This document shows positions 25,564-34,937 of a DNA stretch of 64,000 nucleotides, in pieces. Origin of the DNA: Pedobacter chinensis (GTDB lineage Bacteria; Bacteroidota; Bacteroidia; Sphingobacteriales; Sphingobacteriaceae); assembly GCF_003339865.1 (NCBI RefSeq), contig NZ_QPKV01000003.1, forward strand, positions 1,054,001 to 1,118,000. Direction: 5' to 3'. Below the pieces are notes generated by a model, which saw nothing but the letters and a program-made list of their open reading frames with translations, was not told where the DNA came from and searched no databases. The translations under genes were made by a program, and so were the position numbers. Every line of letters starts with the position of its first letter. The first letter of the stretch is position 1.

Positions 25564-26976
25564 ATGAGAATAGAACAAATATATACCGGATGCCTGGCTG
25601 AAGCTGCTTATTACATTGAAAGTAAGGGCGAAGCTGCAATTATTGATCCGCTGAGGGAAGTGGGAACTTATTTGAAGAAAGCTGAAAAAGCTGGTGCAAC
25701 TATTAAATATATTTTTGAAACTCACTTTCATGCCGATTTCGTTTCCGGACATGTGGATTTGGCTGAAAAATCAGGCGCTAAAATTATTTACGGACCAACA
25801 GCTAAAACTGAGTTCGAATCTCACATTGCAAAAGATGGAGAAAAATTTAAAATTGGCGATATAACCATTACAGCTTTACATACGCCCGGACATACACTCG
25901 AATCTACCACTTATTTGCTTACAGATGCCAGTGGTAAAGATCACTGTATTTTTAGCGGTGACACGCTGTTTATCGGTGATGTGGGCCGCCCGGATTTAGC
26001 ACAAAAGGGGAATCTGACCATGGATGATCTGGCTGGAATGCTTTATGACTCATTAAATGATAAAATTAAACCTTTAGCTGATGATGTAATTGTTTATCCG
26101 GCACACGGGGCCGGTTCTGCTTGTGGCAAAAGCATGAGTAAAGAAACCTTCGATACTTTAGGGCATCAAAAAGAAGTAAACTACGCTTTAAAAGCAGCAA
26201 CCAAAGAACAATTTATAAAAGAAGTGACTGATGGCATTATGCCTCCTCCACAATATTTTGCTAAAAATGCAGCCATTAATAAAGGTGGTGTAGAAAGCAT
26301 TGATGAAGTTTATGAAAAAGGATTAAAAGCTTTAACGCCACAAGCATTTGAAGATACTGCAAATCAAACCGGGGCAATCTTGCTCGATACCCGCGATCCT
26401 CAGGTTTTTGCAAAAGGGTTTATCCCAAATGCGATTAATATTGGTTTGAACGGACAATTTGCACCTTGGGTAGGGGCACTGATCACAGATTTACAGCAAC
26501 CTATACTATTGATCACTGAAGCTGGAAAAGAGCAGGAAAGTATTACCCGCTTAACTCGTGTGGGTTATGATAATACCATTGGCTACCTGGATGGCGGATT
26601 TGAAAGATGGACGGATGCAGGAAAGGAAATAGATACAATTGAAACGATTTCTGCAGATGCTTTTGAACAAGCAGCTCGCGAAAATGAAATTACAGCGCTC
26701 GATGTGCGAAAACCAGGTGAATATGAATCGGAGCATTTGGAGTTTACCTTGAGTCGACCTTTAGATTTTATAAATGACTGGATGGGAGAAATCAATCCAA
26801 AAGGTACTTATTACATTCATTGTGCAGGTGGTTACCGCTCAATGATTGCTGCCTCAATTTTAAAATCAAGGGGTATTGAAAATGTGATTGATATTGCCGG
26901 AGGTTATGGCGCAATTAAAAACACTGGTTTAAAGAGAACCGATTTTGCTTGCCCAAGTAAAGCAATGAAAGTTTAA
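25564..26976 (+). CDS. MBL-fold persulfide dioxygenase-like protein with two rhodanese domains
   Basis: A 470-residue cytoplasmic protein. Residues 1-250 are a metallo-beta-lactamase domain with metal ligands in HFHADFVSGH, PGHTLEST and FSGDTLFIGDVGRPD, plus a late PAHGAGS. This matches ETHE1/CstB-type persulfide dioxygenases. Two rhodanese domains follow: the first (about 265-365) has no active-site Cys (LLITEAGKEQ), while the second (about 370-465) carries Cys420 in IHCAGGYRS. This MBL-rhodanese layout oxidises low-molecular-weight persulfides to sulfite or thiosulfate. It precedes ypdA, so bacillithiol persulfide is a plausible substrate (inference). Confidence 0.9.
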   Translation: MRIEQIYTGCLAEAAYYIESKGEAAIIDPLREVGTYLKKAEKAGATIKYIFETHFHADFVSGHVDLAEKSGAKIIYGPTAKTEFESHIAKDGEKFKIGDITITALHTPGHTLESTTYLLTDASGKDHCIFSGDTLFIGDVGRPDLAQKGNLTMDDLAGMLYDSLNDKIKPLADDVIVYPAHGAGSACGKSMSKETFDTLGHQKEVNYALKAATKEQFIKEVTDGIMPPPQYFAKNAAINKGGVESIDEVYEKGLKALTPQAFEDTANQTGAILLDTRDPQVFAKGFIPNAINIGLNGQFAPWVGALITDLQQPILLITEAGKEQESITRLTRVGYDNTIGYLDGGFERWTDAGKEIDTIETISADAFEQAARENEITALDVRKPGEYESEHLEFTLSRPLDFINDWMGEINPKGTYYIHCAGGYRSMIAASILKSRGIENVIDIAGGYGAIKNTGLKRTDFACPSKAMKV

Positions 26977-26982
26977 GGCTAT

Positions 26983-27012
26983 CGTTATTGCGAGGTACGA
27001 AGCAATCTTAAA
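26983..27012. repeat. Small hairpin repeat (attgcgaggtacgaagcaatct)
   Basis: A short member of the attgc/agcaatct family between the MBL-rhodanese gene and ypdA. Confidence 0.6.
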
Positions 27013-27029
27013 CGATAGATAAAAACTAA

Positions 27030-27995
27030 ATGGCAAATCAAATTCATTACGATATATTAATCATTGGCGCTGGTCCAATTGGTATGGCTTGTGCCATTGA
27101 AGCACAAAAAGCTAACCTGAGCTATGTGATTATTGAGAAAGGTGCATTGGTTAATAGTTTGTTCAATTATCCGGTTTTCATGACATTCTTCTCTACTTCT
27201 CAAAAACTCGAAATTGGCGGGGTTCCATTCGTAACCATCAGTCCAAAGCCGAACAGAAATGAAGCTGTTGAATATTACCGCAGAGTTGCAGAAAAATTCG
27301 GTTTGAACATCAATCTGTTCGAAAAGGTTAAGCAGGTAAACAAAAATGAGGCTGAAATTTTTGAAGTAGAAACTTCTAAAACTCATTATACAGCTAAAAA
27401 TGTAATCGTAGCCACTGGTTTCTACGATGTGCCATTACTCATGAATATTCCAGGAGAGAATCTGCCTAAAGTTACTCACTACTATAAAGATCCGCACTTG
27501 TATGCTTTTCAAAATGTTGTGGTAGTAGGTGCAAATAATTCTGGCGTAGATGCTGCTTTGGAAACTTATCGTAAAGGTGCACATGTGACAATGGTAATTC
27601 GTAGCAGTGAACTTGGTCCACACGTAAAATACTGGGTGCGTCCGGATATTGAAAACAGAATTAAAGAAGGTTCGATCACTGCATATTTCAACGCTGAATT
27701 GCTTGAGATTAGAGAAAATGAGGTGGATATTAACACAACGGATGGAACCAAAACCATTCCAAATGATTTCGTTATTGCGATGACTGGTTATCAACCTGAT
27801 TTTTCGATGCTGAGAAAGTTTGGAATAGAATTACCTGAAAGCCTTTGTCCTGTTTATAACGAAGAAACAATGGAAACCAATGTAAAAGGCTTGTATTTAG
27901 CAGGGGTAGTTTGCGGTGGTTTAGATACGCATAAGCTTTTCATTGAAAATTCAAGGGTTCATGCGGAGATGATTGTTAGGAATATTACGAAGTAG
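27030..27995 (+). CDS. ypdA: YpdA-type bacillithiol-disulfide reductase
   Basis: A 321-residue FAD/NAD(P)H flavoprotein. The FAD Rossmann motif is IIGAGPIGMAC (residues about 11-21) and the NADPH Rossmann motif VVVGANNSGVDAA is near residue 167. The segment NYPVFMTFFSTSQKLEIGG and the ATGFYDVP turn are typical of YpdA rather than thioredoxin reductase, and the CxxC of thioredoxin reductases is absent. YpdA reduces bacillithiol disulfide in Firmicutes. Its pairing with the persulfide enzyme, and bshA in the same window, make a bacillithiol redox role likely. Confidence 0.9.
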   Translation: MANQIHYDILIIGAGPIGMACAIEAQKANLSYVIIEKGALVNSLFNYPVFMTFFSTSQKLEIGGVPFVTISPKPNRNEAVEYYRRVAEKFGLNINLFEKVKQVNKNEAEIFEVETSKTHYTAKNVIVATGFYDVPLLMNIPGENLPKVTHYYKDPHLYAFQNVVVVGANNSGVDAALETYRKGAHVTMVIRSSELGPHVKYWVRPDIENRIKEGSITAYFNAELLEIRENEVDINTTDGTKTIPNDFVIAMTGYQPDFSMLRKFGIELPESLCPVYNEETMETNVKGLYLAGVVCGGLDTHKLFIENSRVHAEMIVRNITK

Positions 27996-28044
27996 ACTTA
28001 CGAAGTTTAGCTGGGATTTGTAGTGGGAAACTTCGTCAGTCTTT
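27995..28044. terminator. Hairpin between convergent genes
   Basis: AGACTTACGAAGTTT pairs with AAACTTCGTCAGTCT. It is a relative of the hairpins at 9528-9640 and sits between ypdA and the convergent membrane-protein gene, so it can serve both strands. Confidence 0.55.
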
Positions 28045-28051
28045 TAATTGC

Positions 28052-28588
28052 CTATTCATTTTGTCTCATTCCCCATTTGTATCCCAATTTAACCAATAGG
28101 TAAATAATAAATACCTGAATTAACATAATCGAATATGAGAGTATTTCAGAAAAACTAATATATACTTTAGGCTCGGCCTTTTCTAATTTACCCAAAGGAG
28201 GGTAAACAGTCCAACCAGTGGCAGGCAAATCATTCTGATTGCTGTTTTTCAAGCTAGTTTCTATGCCCTTAAATAAAGAAATAAGACCATTTATCCTGGT
28301 AAGTGAAAGAATTAAAAGTAAACCAAAAATTATGATGATAATGTTTTGGGCTTTTCGTTGAAAATGTTTTCGATGCTCTTTAACATAATAGATAACAAAA
28401 CTTATCACAATAAATAAAAATGCGAACAGCGGTAATGATTGCGTTACAAAGTAAGTATCATGAAGATTAATGGCAACAGTTTTTTGGAGAATATTTTTGC
28501 CAAATACCAAGATTAATATTGATAAATTTATCAAAGCTGCTAATAACAACCAGCAAATTTCGATTAAGAGCGATTTTGGTTTATTCAT
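28052..28588 (-). CDS. Four-helix membrane protein with cytochrome-oxidase-like motifs
   Basis: A 178-residue protein with four predicted membrane segments (about 8-28, 50-68, 83-100, 148-168). LHDTYFV followed by a hydrophobic helix resembles the HDTYYV helix of heme-copper oxidase subunit I, and GWTVYPPLG resembles that protein's GWTVYPPL motif, but they occur in reversed order and the heme histidines are lacking. It overlaps the upstream hydrolase gene by 8 nt, indicating translational coupling. No function can be assigned. Confidence 0.7.
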   Translation of the reverse strand: MNKPKSLLIEICWLLLAALINLSILILVFGKNILQKTVAINLHDTYFVTQSLPLFAFLFIVISFVIYYVKEHRKHFQRKAQNIIIIIFGLLLILSLTRINGLISLFKGIETSLKNSNQNDLPATGWTVYPPLGKLEKAEPKVYISFSEILSYSIMLIQVFIIYLLVKLGYKWGMRQNE

Positions 28589-29582
28589 AGTTAATTACCG
28601 GCACCTTTAAAACATTCTCCACAAAGTTATCAATGGCTGTTTCTACACCTGGTAAATCTTTAGAGGTAATGTAAGAACCCAAAACATGATTTTCTGCATT
28701 TGGAATGGCAATTTTTCTTTTCAAATTTTCAGGAGTTCCCAGCTCATCAAACATTTTAAGCATGGCATCAACCCGAACAACAGGATCCTGTTCCAAATCA
28801 TTTTTATAATAATAGAGCATCAAAACAGGTTGTTTAACCTTTTCGAAAACAGATTTGCTCATCGTACTTTCTACAAACTCCTGCAATTCAACGAGTGATT
28901 CTATCCGGTAGTTAGTGTACCAGTATTTTCTATACTCCTCTGACCGGCCATCAACCTTGCGTTCATCACTTCGTAAAACAGTTCTGGCAATTTGCAAACC
29001 CCAGGGATCATTTAATAACCAGGCATTTTTATCATTAATAGCTACATTTGGCGATAGAAGTATTAAGCTATTAATTTCAGGGTAAGTTGCTGCTAATTTT
29101 AAGGCTACTGTTCCACCAGTCGAAGTGCCTACCAGAATTACTTTTTTACCTAATTTTTTTCCAATGGCATAAGCCTGTTTACTGCTTTCCCATAGTCGAT
29201 CGGCAGTGAAATATTGCATTGGTGCAATGGTGTCAAGGCCATGATCAGCTAATCGGGCGAGGTATAAATTGGCGTTTAGTGCTTTTGCAAGATTCAGGTG
29301 GACAGGATTACCCTCTGTTTTTGATGCTGAAAAGCCATGTAGATAAACTATTGCATACTCAGTTTGTTGATGCAGCGAATCGGCCCAAATTATTTCGGCC
29401 TCATTACCAGGTTTTATTTTATGCTTGCTTTCTATGTTTTGTACATAAATGTCAAGATCCATCAAATCCGGAACTTTGGTAAGTTCGGCGTTGTAAAGAG
29501 CCTTTTTAGGTTTAGGACCCAGTAAATACCCTGTAACAAGCAAGGCTGAAATGCCCAGCAAAAATTTATAGCGTTTTTGCAT
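28581..29582 (-). CDS. Membrane-anchored alpha/beta hydrolase
   Basis: A 333-residue protein with an N-terminal hydrophobic segment (residues about 6-21). The alpha/beta hydrolase core has the oxyanion-side HGFSAS, the nucleophile elbow GTSTGG (Ser in the middle) and a C-terminal His in NAENHVLGS; the acid is probably in the YYYKNDLEQDP strand. It may be an esterase or lipase acting at the membrane. It is the first gene of a two-gene unit with the four-helix membrane protein. Confidence 0.82.
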   Translation of the reverse strand: MQKRYKFLLGISALLVTGYLLGPKPKKALYNAELTKVPDLMDLDIYVQNIESKHKIKPGNEAEIIWADSLHQQTEYAIVYLHGFSASKTEGNPVHLNLAKALNANLYLARLADHGLDTIAPMQYFTADRLWESSKQAYAIGKKLGKKVILVGTSTGGTVALKLAATYPEINSLILLSPNVAINDKNAWLLNDPWGLQIARTVLRSDERKVDGRSEEYRKYWYTNYRIESLVELQEFVESTMSKSVFEKVKQPVLMLYYYKNDLEQDPVVRVDAMLKMFDELGTPENLKRKIAIPNAENHVLGSYITSKDLPGVETAIDNFVENVLKVPVINYE

Positions 29583-29764
29583 CCGTTATATCAATGTTTT
29601 TAGAGAAGATGAAATTATTATAATTTTTTTGTTCATCCTACAGTTTGCAATTGGCAAAATCATCATGGATTCATCTGGCATAAGGTTGGCTTAAATGTAA
29701 ACTTTTGGGTGGGATAAAGAAGAATTTTTCTACAATATGATTTCAATTTTAAAGGTTTTTGGTT

Positions 29765-29905
29765 ATGGATCAGCCAGTGTTTAAACCCGATAGAAGGACT
29801 CATGTCATTCAGATTCTTGATCATGAGCTAAGTAAAATGCCTAATAGGGGTAGAAGAAGTAAATTATTACTTCCTAATGCGATTATAGATTATCTTTTTA
29901 AGTGA
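29765..29905 (+). CDS. Possible 46-residue protein (uncertain)
   Basis: ATG to TGA giving MDQPVFKPDRRTHVIQILDH and then a basic tail ending LLLPNAIIDYLFK. No family is recognised. It fills most of the gap between the hydrolase gene and the polyprenyl synthase. The rest of that gap shows no other structure. Confidence 0.25.
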   Translation: MDQPVFKPDRRTHVIQILDHELSKMPNRGRRSKLLLPNAIIDYLFK

Positions 29906-29913
29906 AATTAGTT

Positions 29914-29921
29914 TAAGTTTG
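29914..29921 (+). promoter_or_regulatory. -7 promoter element of the polyprenyl synthase gene
   Basis: TAAGTTTG matches TAnnTTTG. It overlaps a possible TTG start at 29919, so the ATG at 29943 is preferred. Confidence 0.55.
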
Positions 29922-29942
29922 CAATCAAAATTTTTCGACTTA

Positions 29943-30914
29943 ATGCCGGGAATCGAACAGATAAAAACACCTATAGCTGCTGATATTAAAGCGTTTGAAA
30001 AAACCTTTAAAGAATCTATGCATAGCGACGCACCGTTGCTGGATAGGATTACCCATTATATTGTGAAGCAAAAGGGCAAACAAATGCGGCCAATGTTCGT
30101 GTTTTTTGCAGCTAAACTTTGCGGTGGAATTACAGAATCCACTCATCGCGGAGCGGCTTTGGTAGAGCTTTTGCATACTGCTACGTTGGTGCATGATGAT
30201 GTAGTGGATAATGCTTATGAGCGTCGTGGATTTTTCTCTATAAATGCTTTATGGAAAAATAAAATAGCCGTTTTGGTGGGCGATTATTTGTTGGCCAAAG
30301 GATTGTTGCTATCGGTAAACAATAACGAACATCGATTGTTACAAATTGTATCTGAAGCAGTAAAGCAAATGAGCGAAGGTGAGTTGCTTCAGGTAGAAAA
30401 GGTGCGCAAAATGGATATTTCAGAAGATTTATATTTTGATGTGATTCGTCAGAAAACAGCTTCTTTAATTGCTTCCTGTTGTGCTGCGGGTGCAGCATCA
30501 GCTGGAGCGGATGACGAAACCATCGAGAAAATGCGCCTGTTCGGAGAGAAAGTTGGTATCGCTTTTCAAATTAAGGATGACACCTTTGATTTCGGAACAG
30601 ATGATGTGGGCAAACCTTTGGGTATAGATATTAAGGAGAAGAAAGTGACTTTGCCTTTAATTTATGCGTTGAATAAAGCTGAAAGACCTGAGCGTAAAAG
30701 CATCATCAATCTGGTAAAAAATCATCAGGATGACCCGGTTAAGATTCAGCAAATTATTGATTTTGTAAATGCGCAACAGGGTGTTTACTATGCCAACCAG
30801 AAAATGTTGGAATACCAGAATGCGGCATTTGATATTTTGCATCAATTTGATGCGGGAGAAGCAAGAACTGGCTTAGAACAGCTTGTACTCTATACCACCG
30901 AACGTAAAAAATAA
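29943..30914 (+). CDS. Polyprenyl diphosphate synthase (trans)
   Basis: A 323-residue all-helical prenyltransferase that extends FPP with IPP to a long-chain diphosphate for the quinone side chain. GKQMRPMFVFF, the first Asp-rich motif in VHDDVVDNAYERRG and the second in IKDDTFDFGTD are all present, with KEKKVTLPLIYAL after it. The length and spacing fit octaprenyl/solanesyl synthases (IspB-like). Chain length cannot be told from sequence alone. Its stop overlaps the next start by one base. Confidence 0.92.
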   Translation: MPGIEQIKTPIAADIKAFEKTFKESMHSDAPLLDRITHYIVKQKGKQMRPMFVFFAAKLCGGITESTHRGAALVELLHTATLVHDDVVDNAYERRGFFSINALWKNKIAVLVGDYLLAKGLLLSVNNNEHRLLQIVSEAVKQMSEGELLQVEKVRKMDISEDLYFDVIRQKTASLIASCCAAGAASAGADDETIEKMRLFGEKVGIAFQIKDDTFDFGTDDVGKPLGIDIKEKKVTLPLIYALNKAERPERKSIINLVKNHQDDPVKIQQIIDFVNAQQGVYYANQKMLEYQNAAFDILHQFDAGEARTGLEQLVLYTTERKK

Positions 30915-31960
30915 TGAGCAACGAATTACTTTTCAGCTTAGGTTTTCTTTTATTTATTGTGCTCATACTGGCTTTAGATTTAGGGCTTTTTAGTAAAAGA
31001 GATCATGTGATCAGCTTAAAACAAGCTGGTATCATGAGTTTGATCATGGTTGGCCTAGCAATTGGGTTTTATTTTGTTTTGTTAGCTGAAGGACATGAGC
31101 TACATGGAATAAAAGATTTTGCCCGTCTTCAGGAAATTGTAACCAGGCATCAACATCACATTAAACTCATTCCAGATGACTTTTATGGTAGCTTAGCTAT
31201 TTATAAACAAAACCTGGGCTTAGAGTTTTTAACGGGTTATGTAATTGAATATGCATTATCGGTAGATAATATTTTTGTGATTGTGCTTATTTTTTCTGCG
31301 TTTTCAGTTGAAGAAAAATACTATCATCGTGTTTTATTCTGGGGAATTTTAGGTGCCATTATCATGCGTTTCATCTTCATTTTTGTGGGTGCAGCCTTGA
31401 TTGCCAAATTTGCATGGATACTTTACTTATTCGGTGCTTTCCTGGTTTTTACCGGTGTGAAAATGTTTTTTAATAGAGAAGAAGAAGAAAAGATCGATCC
31501 TGAGAATCATCCGGTGGTAAAGTGGGCTTCGAAGATTTTTTCTATCCATCCCAGGTATGAGGGTAAAAAATTCTTCATCAAAATTAACCATAAAAGATTT
31601 GTTACGCCATTGTTTTTGGTGCTATTAATTGTAGAGTTTACCGATTTGCTTTTTGCAGTTGATTCTATTCCTGCCATTTTTGCCGTTACAAAAGATCCTT
31701 ACATCGTATTTTTCTCTAATATTTTCGCCATCATGGGCTTACGTTCCATGTTCTTCTTATTGGTGAATATTATTCATAAATTCCATTATCTAAAAACAGG
31801 ATTAGCGATATTGCTGGCATTTATCGGAATAAAAATGCTCGGACATATTTATTTAGAAAGATGGGGTTTTACTACCCAGCATTCGCTCATTATCATTCTA
31901 AGTATTTTGGTCATCAGCATCGTGGCATCGCTGGTTTTTCCGAAGAAAAAACTTCATTAG
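30914..31960 (+). CDS. TerC/Alx-family membrane protein
   Basis: A 348-residue polytopic membrane protein with about nine membrane segments. The family motif regions LEFLTGYVIEYALSVDN and LIVEFTDLLFAVDSIPA carry the conserved acidic residues. The TerC/Alx family is linked to manganese export and metal loading of secreted proteins, and to tellurite resistance. It starts on the last base of the prenyl synthase stop (TAATG), so the two are translationally coupled although no functional link is evident. Confidence 0.92.
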   Translation: MSNELLFSLGFLLFIVLILALDLGLFSKRDHVISLKQAGIMSLIMVGLAIGFYFVLLAEGHELHGIKDFARLQEIVTRHQHHIKLIPDDFYGSLAIYKQNLGLEFLTGYVIEYALSVDNIFVIVLIFSAFSVEEKYYHRVLFWGILGAIIMRFIFIFVGAALIAKFAWILYLFGAFLVFTGVKMFFNREEEEKIDPENHPVVKWASKIFSIHPRYEGKKFFIKINHKRFVTPLFLVLLIVEFTDLLFAVDSIPAIFAVTKDPYIVFFSNIFAIMGLRSMFFLLVNIIHKFHYLKTGLAILLAFIGIKMLGHIYLERWGFTTQHSLIIILSILVISIVASLVFPKKKLH

Positions 31961-32070
31961 ATTTTTTTTGCTGCTAGGACACCGAAACTGTGGTTTGGTA
32001 TTTCTTAGGTCTTTAAAAATGCTGTTTTGGGACGAAGGTTGTAATGCTAACCCTGGTGTAAATATCTTAT

Positions 32071-32660
32071 ATGGTTTGAGTTTTTTTACCACCTAAGACA
32101 TCTGAGAGCAGCTAAGTCATATGTAATTATCTTTAGGGTTCTAAGGTGGTTGATTTAGAACGTGGCTAATTCATTTTAAAGTTTGTACTGCTGACACACC
32201 TTTACGGTTTGAGTTTTTTACCACCTAAGACATCTGAGGGCAGCTAAGTCATATGCAATTATCTTAGGTTTTCTAAGGTTTCTAAGGTGGTTGATTTTGG
32301 AAGACGTGGCTAATCATTTTAAAGTTCGTACTGTTGACACACCTTTACGGTTTGAGTTTTTTACCACCTAAGACATCTGAGGGCAGCTAAGTCATATGCA
32401 ATTATCTTAGGTTTTCTCAGATGTCTAAGTTGGTTGATTTAGAACGTGGCTAACCATCTTTTAAAATTCATACTGCCGACACACTTTATACGGTTGAGTT
32501 TTTACCACCTAAGACATCTGAGAGCAGCTAAGTCATATGCATTATCTTAGGTTTTCTAAGGTGTTGATTTTGGAAGACGTGGCTAATCATTTTAAAGTTC
32601 GTACTGTTGACACAGTTTGAGTTTTTACCCAGCTAATACATTTAACGGTACTTGAGTGTC
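32071..32660 (+). repeat. Five tandem copies of a 135-143-bp hairpin repeat
   Basis: Copies start near tttgag at 32074, 32208, 32351, 32492 (as ggttgag) and 32616 (partial). Each contains accacctaagacatctgag and a complementary ctcagatgtctaagttggt or its ctaaggtggt variants, so each unit can form a large hairpin. The last copy decays into the M28 gene's upstream region, and the frame at 32656-32757 is therefore not coding. Confidence 0.85.
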
Positions 32661-32757
32661 TAAAGAGGTTAATCTTTTTGGATTGCAAAGCAAAATATAC
32701 GTTACAGCCGTAAAGCTGAAAGTAAATTTTGTAATTTCAGCGGATAAACCATTCTCA

Positions 32758-34206
32758 ATGAAATACCTTTTTTCAACTGCAATTATTTTCAGTGCTTTGT
32801 TCGCTAATGCCCAGGATAAATTTGGTGATGTTTTTGCTAAAATCAACACTGATGTTCAGCAAAATTCTAAAGCTTACCAAACGCTTAAATATGAAACTGA
32901 AACCATCGGACATCGCTTAACAGGTTCCGAAAATGGCAAAAAGGCAGAACAATATGCTTATGATTTACTGAAATCTTACGGTTGCGAGGTAAAATTCCAA
33001 CCTTTTGAGGTAGAGAGCTGGAGTAGAAAAACCATCAATGTAGAAATAGGAGCAGATAAAAATAATTTAACAAAAATTAAAGCAGTAACCCTTGCGCATT
33101 CGCCGGTAAGTGCTGATGTTACCGGCGATATTGTTGATGCAGGAAATGGCATGGAAGTAGATTATCAGGCAAGTCCTGATCGGTTTAAAGGAAAAATTGC
33201 CTTGATTTACCTAGGTGTTTTACCAGGTTCTCCTGCTGGAACAAAATCATTACACCGTTCAGAGAAAACTGCGATTGCCACTAAATATGGCGCTATTGGC
33301 GTAATCATTATCAACACCGTAAAAGATAGTGTTTTGTTAACGGGTACAGCATCCGTTACTGGTAAATTAATTTCAATTCCTGCGGTTTGTATTGGCTTAG
33401 AAGATGGAGTAGCTTTGAAAGAAAAGTTAAAATCTCGGGCTCAAGTTGCTCATATCGGCATGACTAATTTTTCTGGTATTATTAAAGCAAGAAATGTTAT
33501 TGCTACTTTCAAAGGAACTGAAACACCAAAAGATAAAATTGTAGTTGGCGGGCATTTGGATAGTTGGGATTTGGCAACTGGTGCCATCGACAATGGTATT
33601 GGTTCTTTTGCCATTATGGATATGGCCCGTACATTTAAAACGCTAAACCTGAAAACAAAACGCACTGTGGAGTTTGTTTTGTTCATGGGCGAAGAGCAAG
33701 GTTTACTGGGCTCAAAAGCTTATATCGATCAAGCTAAAAAAGCAGGAACACTGAACCAGGTTAAATTCATGCTAAATTATGATATGACAAACGACCCAAA
33801 AGGTTTTGCTACTTCACGTATTGAAATGAAAGATTTGTTTACTGCGTGGGGTGCTGATATTGTTAAAATAGACACGGGATTTAAAAACCTGTTTAATGCA
33901 GGTGCTGGCTTACATAGCGACCATCAACCATTTATGCTGGAAGGGATTCCGACGGGTGGCGGCTTTGGTGGTAAGTTGCCAAATAATTCAGGTCCATTCT
34001 ATCATTCGGATGGCGATTCATTTAAACTGGTAGATGAACAGGAACTAAAAAATACAGTACGTTACAGTGCCATGCTTACTTATGCATTAGCCAATACACC
34101 AAAAATTCCGGTTGGTGTACAGGGCGAAGAAGAATTGAAGATCTTTTTAGAATCACAAAATTTAAAAGAACCATTGACAATTGCAGGCGAGTGGCGGTGG
34201 AAGTAA
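32758..34206 (+). CDS. Secreted M28-family zinc metallopeptidase
   Basis: A 482-residue exported aminopeptidase-like enzyme. The start at 32758 begins a standard signal peptide (MKYLFSTAIIFSALFANAQ). A protease-associated segment (about 120-240) is inserted before the catalytic domain. Zinc ligands are in GGHLDSWDLATGAIDNG, the general-base Glu in MGEEQGLLGS, a further Asp in LNYDMTNDP, and late His residues in LHSDHQPF and FYHSDGDSF. It likely acts as a periplasmic di- or aminopeptidase. The longer open frame starts in the tandem repeat. Confidence 0.9.
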   Translation: MKYLFSTAIIFSALFANAQDKFGDVFAKINTDVQQNSKAYQTLKYETETIGHRLTGSENGKKAEQYAYDLLKSYGCEVKFQPFEVESWSRKTINVEIGADKNNLTKIKAVTLAHSPVSADVTGDIVDAGNGMEVDYQASPDRFKGKIALIYLGVLPGSPAGTKSLHRSEKTAIATKYGAIGVIIINTVKDSVLLTGTASVTGKLISIPAVCIGLEDGVALKEKLKSRAQVAHIGMTNFSGIIKARNVIATFKGTETPKDKIVVGGHLDSWDLATGAIDNGIGSFAIMDMARTFKTLNLKTKRTVEFVLFMGEEQGLLGSKAYIDQAKKAGTLNQVKFMLNYDMTNDPKGFATSRIEMKDLFTAWGADIVKIDTGFKNLFNAGAGLHSDHQPFMLEGIPTGGGFGGKLPNNSGPFYHSDGDSFKLVDEQELKNTVRYSAMLTYALANTPKIPVGVQGEEELKIFLESQNLKEPLTIAGEWRWK

Positions 34207-34292
34207 TGATTCCAAGAGATTGATTTTTTTCTCCATGTGGATTCCACTGATAAATTGTTTTTGCAGATTAAATCTTATAACCCCTAAGCCTC

Positions 34293-34721
34293 TTATCCAC
34301 TAATATAGCTTTCCAATTGGGAAATGGTTTGTTTTTGGTCGGCAATAATAAACTTTACCACGTCGCCAATGGAAACCATGCCTTTCACTTCATCATTAAC
34401 CACAATAGGTAAATGACGAATGTGTTTCTCGGTCATGAGTTCCATGCAATAATCAATGGTATCGCTGAAATTAATGGTAATAGGATTCGCGGTCATGGCT
34501 TCACTAATCAAGGTGTCTTTTGATGATTTTCCCTGAAGAATGATTTTCCTCGCATAATCTCGTTCGGTAAAAATACCAGATAGCTTTTCGTTCTCCATAA
34601 CCAAAACAGCACTGATGTTTTTGTCGGTCATTACTTTTAATGCATCCAATACGGAAATGTTTTCGGGTACAGCGACTATTCTTGGTTGTTTGGTATCGAA
34701 TAACTGTTTTACTGTTTTCAT
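34293..34721 (-). CDS. Two-CBS-domain protein
   Basis: A 142-residue cytoplasmic protein composed of a tandem CBS pair (residues about 10-65 and 75-135): SVLDALKVMTDKNISAVLVME ... GIFTERDYARKI, then IDYCMELMTEKHIRHLPIV ... GMVSIGDVVKFII. Stand-alone CBS pairs bind adenosyl compounds such as AMP, ATP or SAM and sense energy state; the ligand and partner are unknown. Confidence 0.9.
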   Translation of the reverse strand: MKTVKQLFDTKQPRIVAVPENISVLDALKVMTDKNISAVLVMENEKLSGIFTERDYARKIILQGKSSKDTLISEAMTANPITINFSDTIDYCMELMTEKHIRHLPIVVNDEVKGMVSIGDVVKFIIADQKQTISQLESYISG

Positions 34722-34881
34722 GATTTTTAATTTGGTTACTTCAATTTAAGAAATAATAAGCTGAAAATCAAAGTTTTATTTTGGATTTGTGATGGTTTTA
34801 TAAATTACTGTAATTGTGTTCTAAGTTATAAGTGAAATGTGAACTATTTTACATTCTATAAACCAGCTTGTTTCTTAATCA

Positions 34882-34913
34882 TTTGACTTTCCCGCAGGGA
34901 TGTGGTAACTTTG
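34882..34913 (+). promoter_or_regulatory. Full-consensus promoter without a normal gene downstream
   Basis: TTTG (34882-34885), a 20-nt spacer and TAACTTTG (34906-34913). The transcript would cover a 24-codon frame and a two-stem hairpin (35063-35102). Confidence 0.7.
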
Positions 34914-34937
34914 CATCACATTTAAAAATAAGAAATT

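Noticed and set aside
32071-32660. CRISPR array or gene in the tandem repeats
   Set aside because: Units of 135-143 bp are themselves repeated with no spacers, and open frames are broken or differ between copies.
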